A DNA stretch of 64,000 bases, from NCBI GenBank assembly GCA_004154925.1, contig QJNS01000743.1, positions 62,378-126,377 on the forward strand, given 5' to 3'. Shown one piece after another: positions 10,901-23,800 of the stretch. Origin of the DNA: Monosporascus cannonballus. Lineage: Eukaryota; Ascomycota; Sordariomycetes; Xylariales. Position 1 is the first letter of the stretch. Each line of letters opens with the position of its first letter. A model generated the notes under the pieces. It ran no database searches and was not told the origin of the DNA. It saw only the letters and a list, made by a program, of their open reading frames with translations. Position numbers and translations under genes: made by a program.

Positions 10901-12268
10901 CGCACCTGGGTATCGCAAACCTCCTAGTTTAGGCCCTGTCAGATATGCGTCTGTCTCATATATCAGTGTGGTACCCGAGATTACCTCTACTTTGCCAGTA
11001 TTTTATTCTGAGACCGCGGCGGGGTCAACCCGAGGACTCACAAGTACCAATGTCACTTACGAAAATCCCACAAATCGGTTGCCAGGAGGCCGTAAGCTTA
11101 GAAGAGTAAATGTATACATCGACCCTCGGTGTAGTAGGACTAGTTACCAGCCAGACGGGTCTGCCGAGGCCTCCCCTCCCCGTTGATCTATATCATCGTG
11201 TACGTCTTGCATTGTGGTTGATGGTAGGTCGTCCATCTGTGGACGAGATCCGCAGTGCATTATAGTCGATCAAGAACATCAAAAGGGAAACGTTCTCCAT
11301 CAGAAGCCACTGAACCGCCCGCATACAACTCCGGGGTAGCAATTCTGCTAAGGATGACAGGTTTAATTCACATGTAGGCTATGGCTTTACTATGAGGCTG
11401 TTCCAGGACAGGGTGACGGGCGCTTTCGCGATCCCCTATTTCCTAGTCTACATGGGGAATTCGTAGGCTCCGTGCTTCATCAATGTGAGAGCACCCCAGA
11501 TGCCAATTTTTATTGTCCTCATCTATTCTTCACCAAGGAAGAGGGGTCTAGTAAACTCATCCGCATATGACTCGGGTCGCACTAGTACAACGTCATGGCT
11601 AGGCCGGAAGCTGACGATGTGCCAAACTGCCCGACTCCATGAGACGGCCTCCCATGTAAAGTGTCAATTGGAGGAGAACTGAAGAGATCGATCCCCTTCA
11701 TAGTGCCGGCAGCACCACCCCCAAGTGTCTGGTTGATAGTGGCCATTATCGGTTATGACAAATTTCAGGGGACTAGGAAGAGGAGCGGGAGACATTTAGG
11801 GATTAACCATAGGAATAGAACCACAAGAAACCGGAGGATAACGAAGACCGCGAATCCACAACCTATTATCGGATATGACGCCAGGTGGTACGAAAACACA
11901 TATAACCATGTAACGCTTCAATTATCCATAATTCGAGGGCCCGATCCTTTGTCGAATCTACAGTTAAACGGATGGCACTTGTCAACTACCGCTCCAATAC
12001 TTCACTACATTCTCGAGGAAGCTCTGGGGAATTCGCTAAGGTAAAGTGATATAACTCACTCACATACTCCAGGTATAGCGATTGTGAACGATGAGCCCAA
12101 TATGCCATCGAAGCCCATGCGGAACTATGATTATCGAAAATGGCGCTATCTGCAAATTTCCGAACCAACAATCGTTACCTAGCCGATAGACTAAGCCTGG
12201 GCTCTAGACACGCCTAGCTAGTTTTCTTTCTGACTTCGATGGAGCTTTATTACATTTACTTCTCTAAA
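7910..12268. other. Long GC-balanced stretch without a recognisable gene
   Basis: More than 4 kb show near-even base composition, frequent stops in all frames and no family motif. Open frames here are short (about 60-130 codons, the longest at 11661-12044) and their translations look like random sequence. There is no sign of RIP-type AT enrichment. It may be old, decayed transposon or gene sequence, or simply intergenic DNA. Confidence 0.55.
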
Positions 12269-12270
12269 TA

Positions 12271-12331
12271 AGGCGGCACCCCGATCAACGCCCCACCCCC
12301 CCAACGCGCCGCCATTTCCCATACAAAATCA
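12271..12331 (+). repeat. Left terminal inverted repeat of the 863-bp element
   Basis: It matches the reverse complement of 13073-13133 over about 60 bp. The innermost shared part is GCCATTTCCCATACAAAATC-like. Confidence 0.85.
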
Positions 12332-13072
12332 ACAAAACTGCATATTTATAACTAATTAACAAAAATAGGTATTAAGAAACGGCCAACGAAATAACAATTA
12401 AAACCTTAAAATAAGAGGATATATCGAATATCATTGAAAAATATTTATATTTATAATACGAAAATTATGCTTAAAGTTGACAAAATCAAACGTTAACATT
12501 TTTACATACAAATTATATGGCAAAATGTTAAGATTAGACGAGTAAACTTAGTTAGGAATAAATACGTAACAAAAATAAATAAAAATAAAACTTTGTTATT
12601 TAATTTAACTTAAGTCAGTTTTCTATAAGCTATTAAAATATTATTTATATATATGATTTATTCGTTACGTTATTATTATTTGAAAATATAATATTATTTT
12701 CTCTATCTAAAATATTCTTTATTTTTATTCTACTTTTACGTTTTATATTATATCTTTATATTTAGGCAAAATATTAAAAATTAAGAACATTAATTATGTA
12801 ACCTTTATAAATAAATAATAATATATTAAATAAGTTTTTAATATATTTGAAATTAAGAAAGTTATAAATTTTTTTCTTAATATGTATAAAATGTATAATA
12901 AAACGTAATTTCAAATAAAATAAAATATCTAAAAATATTACATAATTATTACAATTTCTTAATTATGCTTGGTCGGTAAAGCGCTTAAAACTAATAATAG
13001 TATTAAAGGCCGCTTATTTTTCTGATTTTAATTCGAATTTTAAAGTATTATTGAAAATATAGCGATTTTGCC

Positions 13073-13133
13073 GATTTTGTATGGGAAATCGCCGGCGCGT
13101 TAAGGGGGTGGAGCGTTGATCGGGGTGCCGCCT
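13073..13133 (-). repeat. Right terminal inverted repeat of the 863-bp element
   Basis: It is the inverted partner of 12271-12331 and ends directly before TA at 13134-13135. Confidence 0.85.
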
Positions 13134-13135
13134 TA

Positions 13136-13349
13136 GTTTCATTCTTTCTATCTCACGTATATGTATATTTGACAACCTCGGCATACTGCTAAACGCAGCA
13201 TCTTACTGAGGATTGTGCCGGGGATCTGCCAGTTTGCGGTGTTTTAACGCAAACGTTCAAAGCCAAAGAAGAGGAATCACCTGGGCAGACACTTCGTGCA
13301 CAATGCCTTTGCAGAGAGATAGTCGTTGATAAGGAATATACGCTTACTC
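13136..13349. other. Unique GC-balanced sequence left of the hAT-like insertion
   Basis: About 210 bp of unremarkable sequence contain no gene. Together with 28902-29200 it forms the probable original host locus that was split by the hAT-like insertion. Confidence 0.55.
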
Positions 13350-13534
13350 CAAATTCGTAGGGTTTGCACTACCCACCCACCCACGCTAAAATTTCCACCC
13401 ACGGGTATCCGCGGGGTGGGTACAAATTGACGTAGGTGGTTAACAGGGATACGTAGGTAAAATGAAATTACCCACGGATTAGCCACTCGTAGATATCCAA
13501 AATACCGAATTATCTATAATTTGCCTTATTAGAA

Positions 13535-13661
13535 TTAGGCCCTATTTTAGAGGTTGCGGCTGCGCCTACGGCGTAGCTATGGCTAAATAGCTTTTAGTAC
13601 TACGCTAACCAAACTTGGAAAACTCTATAAAAAACAACAGATCCTCTAAAATAAGGCCTAA
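13535..13661. repeat. 127-bp palindromic module with GC-rich hairpin
   Basis: The ends are inverted repeats (TTAGGCC-TATTTTAGAGG at 13535-13554 and its inverse at 13643-13661). Inside is a GC hairpin, GCTGCGCC-TAC-GGCGTAGC (13559-13577), with one mismatch in the stem. A related module lies at 46169-46332, where the hairpin stem is perfect. Similarity between the two loci continues for over 100 bp to the right, so the module is probably part of a larger repeat. Confidence 0.65.
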
Positions 13662-13897
13662 TAGCAAGTTATAAATTTTTTTAACTCCGTTTCATACGTT
13701 TCTGTATAAATTTTTCAAAAGTTATTTTGAAAATTTGCAAATAAACTAATTACAAAAAATAATAGAAAAATAACAAAAATTAATAGTATATATAATGTTA
13801 AAATAGCTTTTAAAAAGTATATATAATTTCTAATTCGAGGTTAAATTAATGGAAATACTTTTTTAAAAATTTGAATTAATATATATTTTTTAATTAA

Positions 13898-14044
13898 AAC
13901 GCCTTTATAATTGCGATAACGCAATTACCGTATATAACATTTTGCTATAAGCCTTTTAAAAGTAATTCAATATAGGAAAAGCCCATTTGGCTATGTTTTT
14001 ATCCGTACGGATTATAATTGTTACGTCGCAATTATAAAGGCGTT
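13898..14044. repeat. Small TIR element (147 bp) with perfect 19-bp inverted ends
   Basis: The sequence AACGCCTTTATAATTGCGA at 13898-13916 is matched perfectly by its inverse at 14026-14044. Two further copies with degraded ends follow at about 27812-27954 and 28138-28284. They were adjacent before GypA inserted at 14065/27808. All lie inside the hAT-like ends. Confidence 0.7.
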
Positions 14045-14065
14045 CCGGATTTAGCTGGCCTTAAT

Positions 14066-14453
14066 TGTTATAACCCAGCTAAGGGAAGGTCTCCGAAACG
14101 GTTATTTGGTGACCAAAATAAGACCCAAGTGGGTCGGAATTACGTAATATGAATCCGGAACAATCCAAGGGATCTAACGGGATCTATGCAGTTATCCGAT
14201 ATAGATCCGGAATAATTTAAAGAATTTAATGAGATCCATAAAAAGATTTTTACGTTTATTATTTCCATAATTTAAATAATTTCAGTTTATAATACTTATT
14301 AATATTAATTGTTTATAATATAATATTATATTTTTGGTATTACGAAACGTAATACGATTATTATATTTATTATTTAAATTTTTACGATATTTTTATTAAT
14401 ATAAATTCGTACGATTAAAATTTAATAATTAATTAAAATTTTAATTCGTTATA
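14066..14453 (+). repeat. GypA 5' LTR (388 bp)
   Basis: It starts TGTTATAACCCAGC and ends CGTTATA (from CGTCACA). It contains a 52-bp minisatellite of one full unit (14153-14204) and a partial second unit. The 3' LTR has one unit more, accounting for its extra length. Confidence 0.88.
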
Positions 14454-14599
14454 CGTTAAAAGTTTTTATTTAATAATATCGTTAAACTTTAAATAATATC
14501 GATTAACGTTATGTTTATTAGTAAGCAACCCGAATAGCCCATTTACCAAGTCTCTAATTATCCGGATATTGGAATGGAATCCGAGAAGGAAAAAAAGAA

Positions 14600-17500
14600 A
14601 TTTCGCTTTTTTTGCGAAAAGATTTTTCGATAATTAAATGCTATAAATAAACGTATTTTTCAGCTTAAAACAGGTAATAATGATTTTACAACATCTTTTT
14701 AAGCCGCTTATAAAAAACTTAAGGAGAAAAAAAAAGTTTTCGAAATTGGGAAATTTCCTCGAATAAACCAGGTTATTTAGCTGAATTTTATTAAAGAATT
14801 AAGAAAAATTTTTAAGTTTTCTAAATTAGAACTTTTCGACGGAATTTTAACCAAGTTATAACTATTTTTAACTTAATACCGAACATATTTCGGATATTTT
14901 CCTATTCGATTTATTACGTTTACTGTATAAATTAAATTCGTAATCGGACGATTTACCAGAAATACAGTTATTTGGTTCGAATCCGTCATAAGAAAATGCG
15001 TTATTTTATTAGTCGAAAAACGAAACCAAAAGATAATACGAATTTATAACGATTACGAATAATTCGAATAAATATTAACGAAACTTTTCGAAATAATAAA
15101 CGAAAAAATAAAGGCCGAAATGTAAATTTAGCAGTTACGTTAAAAAATTAATATTTAATTACGGTAATATATTAATTTAGTTAGCAGCAAAATTAAATTG
15201 GAGATAAAAAGTATTAATAGCTAAGTTTTTCGACGGCCTGAAAAAAAATACAAAAAAAAACTTTTTAAATTCGATCGGCCTAATTATTTGTTAGATTATA
15301 TCGTTATAGCAATTAAGGTTAACGGTCGGTGATATATATAACGTATTAAAGGTATTAAAAGAAAAAATAATAACAAACCCCGATATATAGTTAATATTAA
15401 TATTTTTTAACGTAATAACATTTTTTACGGCATAAAATTAGGATTTATAAAACTAAAAGCTATATATAAAAAATTGGAGTTAAATCAAATATTATAATTA
15501 TAATAAGATAAGATATAAGGCAATATGATATAAAGCATTTAGAAAATCCCGTTAAAATAATTAGAAATTAGTATTTAAGAAATAATCTAAAAAAAGATAA
15601 AAAAACGAATGTAAATTTATTAATATAATTTAGCTTAAATATAGGCTAGGCTTCTTATGCCAAAAGGTTTAATAAAAACCATTATAATAAAAAATTCGAC
15701 AAAAAATACAAAAAGCCAGAAAATTGGCTTAAAGGATATTGCAAGTATAACAAAAAGCATTATAAGGATAATTACGCGAATACCGAAATTGGATAAAGGA
15801 ACTTTGTTCCGGAATACCTAATCGATACGGCAGAAAGCATGCTATATATTGTCAACGACGAAAATATTCCGATTACAAAAAATAAAAATAATATATTTAC
15901 GAACGAATTACCCGTATGTATTATGAAGGATTCGATTTTCTAAACCGTACCGGAAATAATAAGGATGATAAGTAATGGTATCGATATTTTCGAACTATAG
16001 CCCCAGAAAATATCCAGTAATTAGCCGAAACAAAAAACTAGCTCGAAAGAAAATATTATTTATAAAAAAAACCTTTTTTATTATTATGGATAATATAATT
16101 ATTAAACGGAAAAAAAGTTAATTCAGCGCATAATGAAAAAGCATTATTAGAAAGTTATTACGGATTTCCATTTTAATTGGTATTTATTATAAATTTTTTA
16201 AAAAAAAAGTTATTAAGAAAAAAATATATTAGTTTATAGGAATGCTTTGGAACGATAACTAGGATAAGGCATAATGGAATATAATCGTAAATATAAGAAA
16301 ATAATTTATTTGGTAAAAAAGGAAATTATAAAAATATTCAAAATAATTAATCCGATTTGAAGAAACAGTACGCCGGCAATAATGATAAATATAATAACTT
16401 AACGCGCTAAACGAAAAAAATATGAGTAAAATTCGTTAAATTCGAATAAAAGTTAAAAAAAGAAAATTACCTAAAAAAACCGCAGGATAACGAAACTTAA
16501 AGAAATTAAAGAGAATTTCCAAAAAAGGTTTTAAATGCGACGATAGGAAACGTTAATAACTTTATTATTTTGGACATACGAATTGAAACGTATTAATATA
16601 TTACAATAATAAATTGCGGAATTTGAAGCGGAAATTATATTATACAAGAAGTAATTAATAAATTTAAATTATTATAGAGATATAAGTTAAAACTTTATAT
16701 AACGACGAATGCCGAAAATTAGGAATTCGCTTACGATAACGGAAAAGTTATATACGAAATTAATTATTTTGAGATTTTCGTTAAAGGACGATATCAAATA
16801 ATTAATTTCGATATCGTTTTATTCGGGAATTACGATATAATCTTAGGATTATTATGGATACGCTAGTACGGAATTTTGATTAACGGTAAAACTGGCCAGA
16901 TAAAGTTCGTTTTACTTTTATTAATAAACGAAAAAAAAAAGAAATTAAGATTTTAATATTTGATCGATAATGGCGATAAGTACAAATATAAGGATATAAT
17001 AGAAATTATATTACCTATAAGAATAAAATATAAAAAAAACAGATATTAAAAAAAATACGATATATAGTTATTATTATTAAAACGAGATTAACATAATTAA
17101 ATAATAATTTGAAATAGCAAAAATAATAATCCCGAATGTTAGAAAATTAATTAATATAATATTATAATATTATAAATATAAGCAGTTTTTCAGAAAAAGA
17201 TTTAATACGAAATTACCAAATATATAAAATAAGATTATAAGACAATTTTTAAGGAAGGATTTTCGACGAAGTTTTATCTTATTTACAATTTTAACGGAAA
17301 TAAATTACGTATTTTTAAAAAATACCTAGAAAGTCGGTTACAGAAAAAATAGTTTCGATTTTCGAAATTACTAGCTATATATCTTATATTTTTCGTATTT
17401 AAAAAAAAATGAAAAACTACGATTTATAGTTAATTATCGATAATTAAATAATATAACAGTTAAAGATTAAATATTATTATCCTTAATTGTAAAAATAAAA

Positions 17501-19960
17501 GATTAATTTTACGGAATTAAATAATTTATAATATTCGATCTTAAAAATAGATATAATTTTGTTAAAATTAAAAAAAGAATACACAAAAATTGTTTTTAAA
17601 ATAAAATACAGTTTATTTAAGGATTTGATAATATTAATAGAATTTACGAACGTATTAATAATATTTCAGCGGATAATAAATTATGTATTATGAAAATATT
17701 TCGATATTTTTGTTATTTGTTATTTTAATAATATTTTTATCTTTTTAAAAACCGAAAAAATATACGTAAAATACGTTTATCAGGTTTTTCAGGTTTTATA
17801 GGATATAGAGTTATTCGTTAACGCAAAAAAAGGTTAGTTTTATAAGCAAAAAATAAAATATTTAAGATATATTATTACGTTAGAATATATTAAAATAAAC
17901 ACCCACAAAATTGCTGTAATTACAGAATAATAAACTTTATTAATAATTAAAAAAAATACAGGTATTTTTTGGATTTGTTAATTATTATAAGAAATTTATT
18001 GGAAATTTTAACAAAATAACTATAATCTTAATAAACTTTACGAAAAAAAAGAATTTAAATAAACGCTAAATACGGAAAAAATATTTCAGGATATTAAAAG
18101 TACGATTATTAACAAGTTAATATTAATTATGTACAATTTAAACCGCCTTATTAAACTAAAAACCGATATTTTAGATTTATACGTTAAACGTAATAATCGA
18201 ATAACGAAATAATTAAGGTAAATTATATCTTATTATATTTTTTGGTTTAAATTAAAAAAAGGAGCTTAATTACGGCATTCCAAATAAGCAATTTATGGCC
18301 ATTATTATGGCATTTCGAAGGTTCAGGTATTTTTTAAAGGGAAATTTGTTTTAGGTTAAAGTTTATACGGATTATTAAAATCTTACCCGATTTATTACGA
18401 TTAAACAGTTTATAAAACGATAATTAAGATATGCGGGAAAATTGACGAATTTCGATTTCGTTATTATTTATAAAAAGGGCTTAGGAAATGGTAAAGCAAA
18501 TACTTTAAATAAACGATTAAACCTTGGAAAAAAATTGGTTAAAATTAGCTATATAATTTTCGACACCATTATAAAAGGATATTTACGTTTACGACAGATT
18601 ACGATAATTCGAGTAATACCTTTCGACATATATTAGAAAATCCAGCAGTACGATAACAATTTCCCAAAAAATCAAAAAACGGACAAAATACAAATTTCAA
18701 AAAAATACTAAAAAAAATCTAATACGAAAAATATACGAATATCAGTTATACGGATATCCAGGGATCCACAAAACCCTAAAACGGCTTTAACGCACATATT
18801 TCTTTCCTAAAATAAAATTAATAGTACAAAAAATCATATAGTAATACGATGTTTGCGTTAAAATAAAAACTCGACGATATAAGCTATACGGAAAATTACA
18901 GCTATTACCAGTCGCAAAACGACCATAATATTTAGTTATATTCGACTTTATTTTTAAACTTTTTATATGAGAAAATCTAGTTATGGAAATATATTACGAT
19001 AGCATTTTCGTAATTGTCGATCGATTTACGAAATTTTCTTAATTTTTTTTTTACATTATAAGGACATAAATGCCGAATAAATAGTATATATTTTCTTTAA
19101 ATATATTTTTAACATATATGGATTACTAATGGAAATTATTTTAAATAAAGGATCGATATTCGTATCAAAATTTTGGCAAAGTTTGAAAGTATAAATCGGC
19201 CTAAATCATAAATTATTCAGCGTATTTAAACCTTACATAAATAGGTAAACGGAACGAATAAATTAAATTTTGGAAAGTTACTTACGATATTATATCAATT
19301 ACAAAGAAAATAACTGGGTTAAAAAATTACCGATTGCTTAATTAACCTATAATACCAGCCATTATAAAAATATTAAAATAATATTTACGAACGTAAATTT
19401 TGGTTTTATTTTAAAAATTTACAAAAAAGTACGTAACGACGTTTTAATTAATGTTAAAATAATTTTACGTAAAAATAATTACGATAATTGCATTAAAAAA
19501 ATAAAAACAAAACTAGAATTCGTACGGAACCAGATAAACAAATATTATAACCAAAAAAGATTAAAGGGATTAACTTTCGAAAAGGGAAAAATGGTTTTTT
19601 TTTTTACCAAAAATATTTAAACGAAAAACGTAACAAAAAACTCGATTTTAAATATATCGGTTCATATAAAATTATCAAAAAATCTTAAAAAATAATTATT
19701 AATTAAAACGTTTACTAAAAATCAAATTCCATCTAATTTTTGATGTTTCCTTATTTAAATTAACCGCAAATATAATTAAAATATATACGGTACAAAACGA
19801 TATAACAATAAAAGATGAATAAGCATACGAAATAAAAAAGATTTTTAATATACAGAAACAAAACGGACTTACCGAATACCTAATTAAATGAAAAAAGCAC
19901 CCGGATTCCGAAAACACCTAAAAACCTGCTAAAAACTTTATTAACGTATAATACCTGTTG
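14600..19960 (+). pseudogene. GypA gag-pol polyprotein, RIP-inactivated
   Basis: Fragments occur in the expected order. A Cys/His motif of type GYCKYNKKHYKDNYA (about 15740-15780) resembles a zinc knuckle with some Cys replaced by Tyr/Asn. The reverse transcriptase shows KLRFVVNYRQLNN- and FDLKNRYNF-like blocks. Its YxDD box has become Tyr-Phe-Asn-Asn (17721-17732), both catalytic Asp codons changed by G-to-A. The integrase core shows FVIVDRFTKF with the first Asp at 19019-19021. The chromodomain (about 19865-19955) reads EYLIK-stop-KKHPDSENT-stop, with both conserved Trp codons turned to stops. The polyprotein would have acted in virus-like particles and in targeting integration, but this copy is non-functional. 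Confidence 0.87.
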
Positions 19961-20417
19961 AAAAGTTTTTACTAGGAAAAACAAAATTACCAGAAATAAT
20001 CGCGTTCTAATTTATATTTATAATAAAATCGACGGAATAAAACCATTCGGAAAACGCAATACGAAGTTCATTTTCGAAACGTTCGCGTTCCGTTTCCAAA
20101 TAATTAACCTTTTCCTGCTTTTCCAGTTCGTCTAGTGGCTGAAAACCCCGGTTAACCATTTCCACACCATTTTTGCAAAGGAAATCCCGCTAAGTACGAA
20201 AACGTTTTAAACGGAATAACACTGTATCCAGGCAACGGGATACGGTTAACAACTTTTAACGAATATCGCGAAAATATTAACGGGCTGAAAATTTTTTTAA
20301 CCGTAAATATTTTATTTCCTTATTGATATTATTTTAAAAAAAAAGGAAATACCGGAACTATCATAATAACTTTATTTCAGGATGCATTATTAGCAACGCG
20401 CTATACTATCCGACAAA
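19938..20417 (-). pseudogene. GypA antisense ORF, main part (coiled-coil, Cys-cluster protein)
   Basis: The frame is read on the minus strand between the GypA chromodomain and 3' LTR. The N-terminal piece of the same frame lies at 27164-27216, beyond the nested GypB. The joined Cys cluster has spacing C-x2-C-x6-C-x8-C-x2-C-x6-C, with the first and last Cys now Tyr (TGT to TAT). The spacing is identical to the GypB copy and fits a Zn(II)2Cys6-type domain. After a frame change at a poly-T tract, a charged helical stretch leads into LFRLKRFRTQRDF-like and MVNRGFQPLDELEKQEK sequence. The latter parallels the RGLRSLEELDKLER of GypC. In-frame stops are CAA/CAG/TGG-derived. The frame ends at paired TAA codons near 19938. 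The role is unknown, and DNA binding is inferred only from the Cys pattern. Confidence 0.6.
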
Positions 20418-20788
20418 TGTTACGACCCGACAAGCTCCGGTCTTAAGAAACGGTCAAGCAGGAGCACACGGACCACCCACTAGGTCACGTGACGGTGATC
20501 ACTGCCAAGCCAGTGATTATTAATGATTAAAGGTAATCCCAAGTAATCGTAATTATTACTAATAACGTAATTACGAATAATTAAACTAAAAAAAAGGATA
20601 TATACGTTTATTAATTCCATAATTTAAATAGCTTTAACTTATAATAATATTTCGTTACTTAAGGTATTTTTGGCATTACGAAACATAATATATTATTATA
20701 TCCATTACTTAGATTCCTACGATACTCTTATTAACATAAACCCGTCGACTTAAAGTTTAATAATTGGTTAAATCGTTTAGCCGTTATA
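20418..20788 (+). repeat. GypB 5' LTR (371 bp)
   Basis: It starts TGTTACGACCCGACAAGCTC and ends CCGTTATA. It is directly followed by the internal start CGTTGCAA, which recurs after the 5' LTRs of GypC and GypD in slightly altered form. Confidence 0.92.
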
Positions 20789-20899
20789 CGTTGCAAACTT
20801 TTATTCAGTAATACCGTTAAATTCTGAATAATATTTAATATTGTTAAAATATCGACTAACATTTAGGAAATCTTTATTTAACAGCTTTAAGCTCAAATT

Positions 20900-23800
20900 C
20901 GGAAATTAGAAAAAAAATTTGACAACTTAAGGCTACGCCATTTACTTAACCCTTTTTCGTTTACATAAAGCTAAAAAAACCAGAACCCTACGATAAAAAA
21001 AATAACCCTTAAACCTTTTTAATTTAAATACGAATTTACTTTTATTTCTTAAATCTTAATAATCTAGCAGATATGGTTCTAACAATAAGAATATATTTAA
21101 AAAAATGCGGCTAATTAGTTTAAACCTATTATAAAAAATTTCCTGGAAATAAAAAAAATAAATAAAAAAAGTTTTACTAACAAAATTTTTTTAATTTATA
21201 CCAATTTCGAAAACAAAATACGCGATAATTTCGGTAATCCGGATAAAAAACGATTAACGATTTAATAACTTTTATAACTTTAACAAAAAGGATTTATATT
21301 TAAATATGCAATAATTTTTAAGAATTTTGCGGTTAAGGCCAGATAAGAAAATAATAAAGCCGATATCTTTATTAATATATTTTATAAAAAGCTAAAAGAT
21401 AATATAAAAAATAATATTATTCGGATTAAGCGATTAATTACTTTAAATCGGTATATCGCAAAAATAATTAAAATTAATAATCGACAATTTAAAAAATAAT
21501 AAGAAAAAAAAATAATATGCCTTACGTTCGGAATATAAGTTTAACCAAGGGAAAAAATAAGACGTACCCCTTACTTTTTATGGAACGGCGCCAGGACCTA
21601 TGGAATTTGGCGTTACCCATAAACAAAATTGGAACCAGATTAAATGCTTTAATTGCGGCAAAATAGGACATAAAGCTTATAAATATAAGAAGCCCAAAAA
21701 ACCACGGTAAAATAACTAAACCCCTATACTGGAAAAATAATCCAGGAATAACTAAGGAAACGATAACAAGGTTATTAACATAACCCAAGCCAAATATACA
21801 TCAAGTTTACAACAAAAAGTCCAACCGGGACCATTACGATAAAAAATTCGACGAAAAATACGAAAAGCCAAAAAGCTAGCTTAATAGGCATTACGAACAT
21901 AATAAGAAATATTATAAGGATAATTACGCAAATATCAAAATTAAACAGAAAAAATTTGTCCCGGAACCTCTAATTAATACGGCAAAATACATACCATATA
22001 TTGTCGACGACAAGAATACCCCGATTACGAAAAATGGAAATAACATATTTACATACGAATTACCCCTATATATTATAAAGGATTCGATTTTTCAAACCGA
22101 ACCGGGCATAACAAAAATAATAAATAATAATATTAACAGTTTCAAACCATAGCCTTAAAAAACGTCCAGCAGTTAGCCGAAATAAAAAATTAACCTAAAG
22201 AAAAATAATACTTACAGGAAAACCCTTTTTATTATTATAAATAATATAATTATTAAACGGAAAAAAAGTTAATTTAGCGTACGGTAAAAAAATATTATTA
22301 AAAAATTATTACGGATTTTTATTTTTAATTGATATTTATTATAAACCCCTAAAAAAACCATTAAGGAAAAAATACATTAATTTATAGGAAATTTTTAAAA
22401 CGATAACCAAAACGACGCATAATAAGATGTAATCGCAAATATAAAAAAATAATTTACTTAATAAGGAAAGAAATTACAAAAAAACCAGGAATAATTAATA
22501 CGGTTCGAAAATATATTACGCCAACAATAACAACAAATATAGCAATTTAACGCGTTAAACGAAAAAATACAAATAAGGTTTAATAAATTTAAACAAAAAT
22601 TTAAAAAAAAAGTTACTTATAAAAAACTGCAAAATAACGAAACCCAAAAAAATTAAGGGGAACTTTTAAGAAAAGCTTTAAATGCGACGATAAAAAACGT
22701 TAATAACCTTATTGTTTTGGATATACGAATTAAAACGTATTAATATACCGCAATAATAAATTATGGAGCTTTAAGCAGGAATTATATTGCACCGGATATA
22801 ATTAATAAATTTAAATTGTTATAAAAATATAAGTTAAAACCTTATAAATAATAAATACCGAAAGTTAAGAATTCGTTTACGATAACGGAAAAATTATACG
22901 CGAAATTAATTATTTCGAGATTTTTATTAAAAAATAATACCAGATGATTAATTTCGATATCGTTTTATTTAAGAATTATGATATAATCTTAAGATTACTA
23001 TGGATACGTTAATACGGAATTTTAATTAATAACGGGATTAGCCAGATAAAGGTTGCCTTATACCTTATTAACAGATAAAAAAATTAAGGTCTTCATATTT
23101 GATCGATAATAATAACGAATATAAGTATAAAAATACGATAAATACCTTATTACTTAAAGAAACAAAATATAAAAAAACGGGCATTAAAAAATACGACGTA
23201 TCGTTACCATTATTAAAGCGAAATTAAAATAACTGAATAACAATTTAAAATAATAAGAATAATAACTTAAGGAATTAAAAGATTTAACTAATATGCTATT
23301 ATAATATTATAAATACGAATAACTTTTTAGAAAAAAATTTGATACGAAATTACCAGAACATAATAAATAAATTATGAAATAATCCTGAAAGAAGGATTTT
23401 CGATAGAATTCTACCTTATTTATAATTTTAATAAAAACAAATTACGTATTTTTAAAAAATATTTGGAAAATCGGTTACAAAAAAAATAAATTCGACCTTC
23501 GAAGTTACCGGCAGAATACCCGATATTTTTCGTACTTAAGAAAAGTAAAAAATTACGATTTGTAATTAATTATCGATAATTAAACGATATTACAGTTAAA
23601 AATCGAATATTATTACTTCTAATTACGGAAATAAAAAACCGATTTTACGGAACTAAATGGTTTATAATATTCGATCTTAAAAATAAATATAATCTTATTA
23701 AAATCAAAAAAGATATAAATAAAAAATAATTTTTAAAACGAAATACGCACTGTTTAAATATTTGGTAATATTAATAGGACTTACGAACGTATTAATAACC

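Larger units (their letters stand above)
12271..13133. mobile_element. Non-autonomous Tc1/mariner-like TIR element, 863 bp
   Basis: Terminal inverted repeats of about 60 bp (left AGGCGGCACCCCGATCAACG...; right the inverse, ending in CGGGGTGCCGCCT) are bounded by TA on both sides (12269-12270 and 13134-13135). The interior is AT-rich with no transposase motif. The repeats share an inner sequence of the type ATCAACGC-CCACCCC with the repeats of the Fot1-like element at 928-2861, suggesting mobilisation by a related transposase. It is a MITE or internally deleted derivative. Repeat mismatches are mostly transitions. Confidence 0.85.

Noticed and set aside
13535..13600. Helitron 3' end (hairpin followed by CTAA)
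   Set aside because: The stem is only 8 bp, the second copy lacks CTRR at the same place, and no Rep/helicase motif or TC start is seen.
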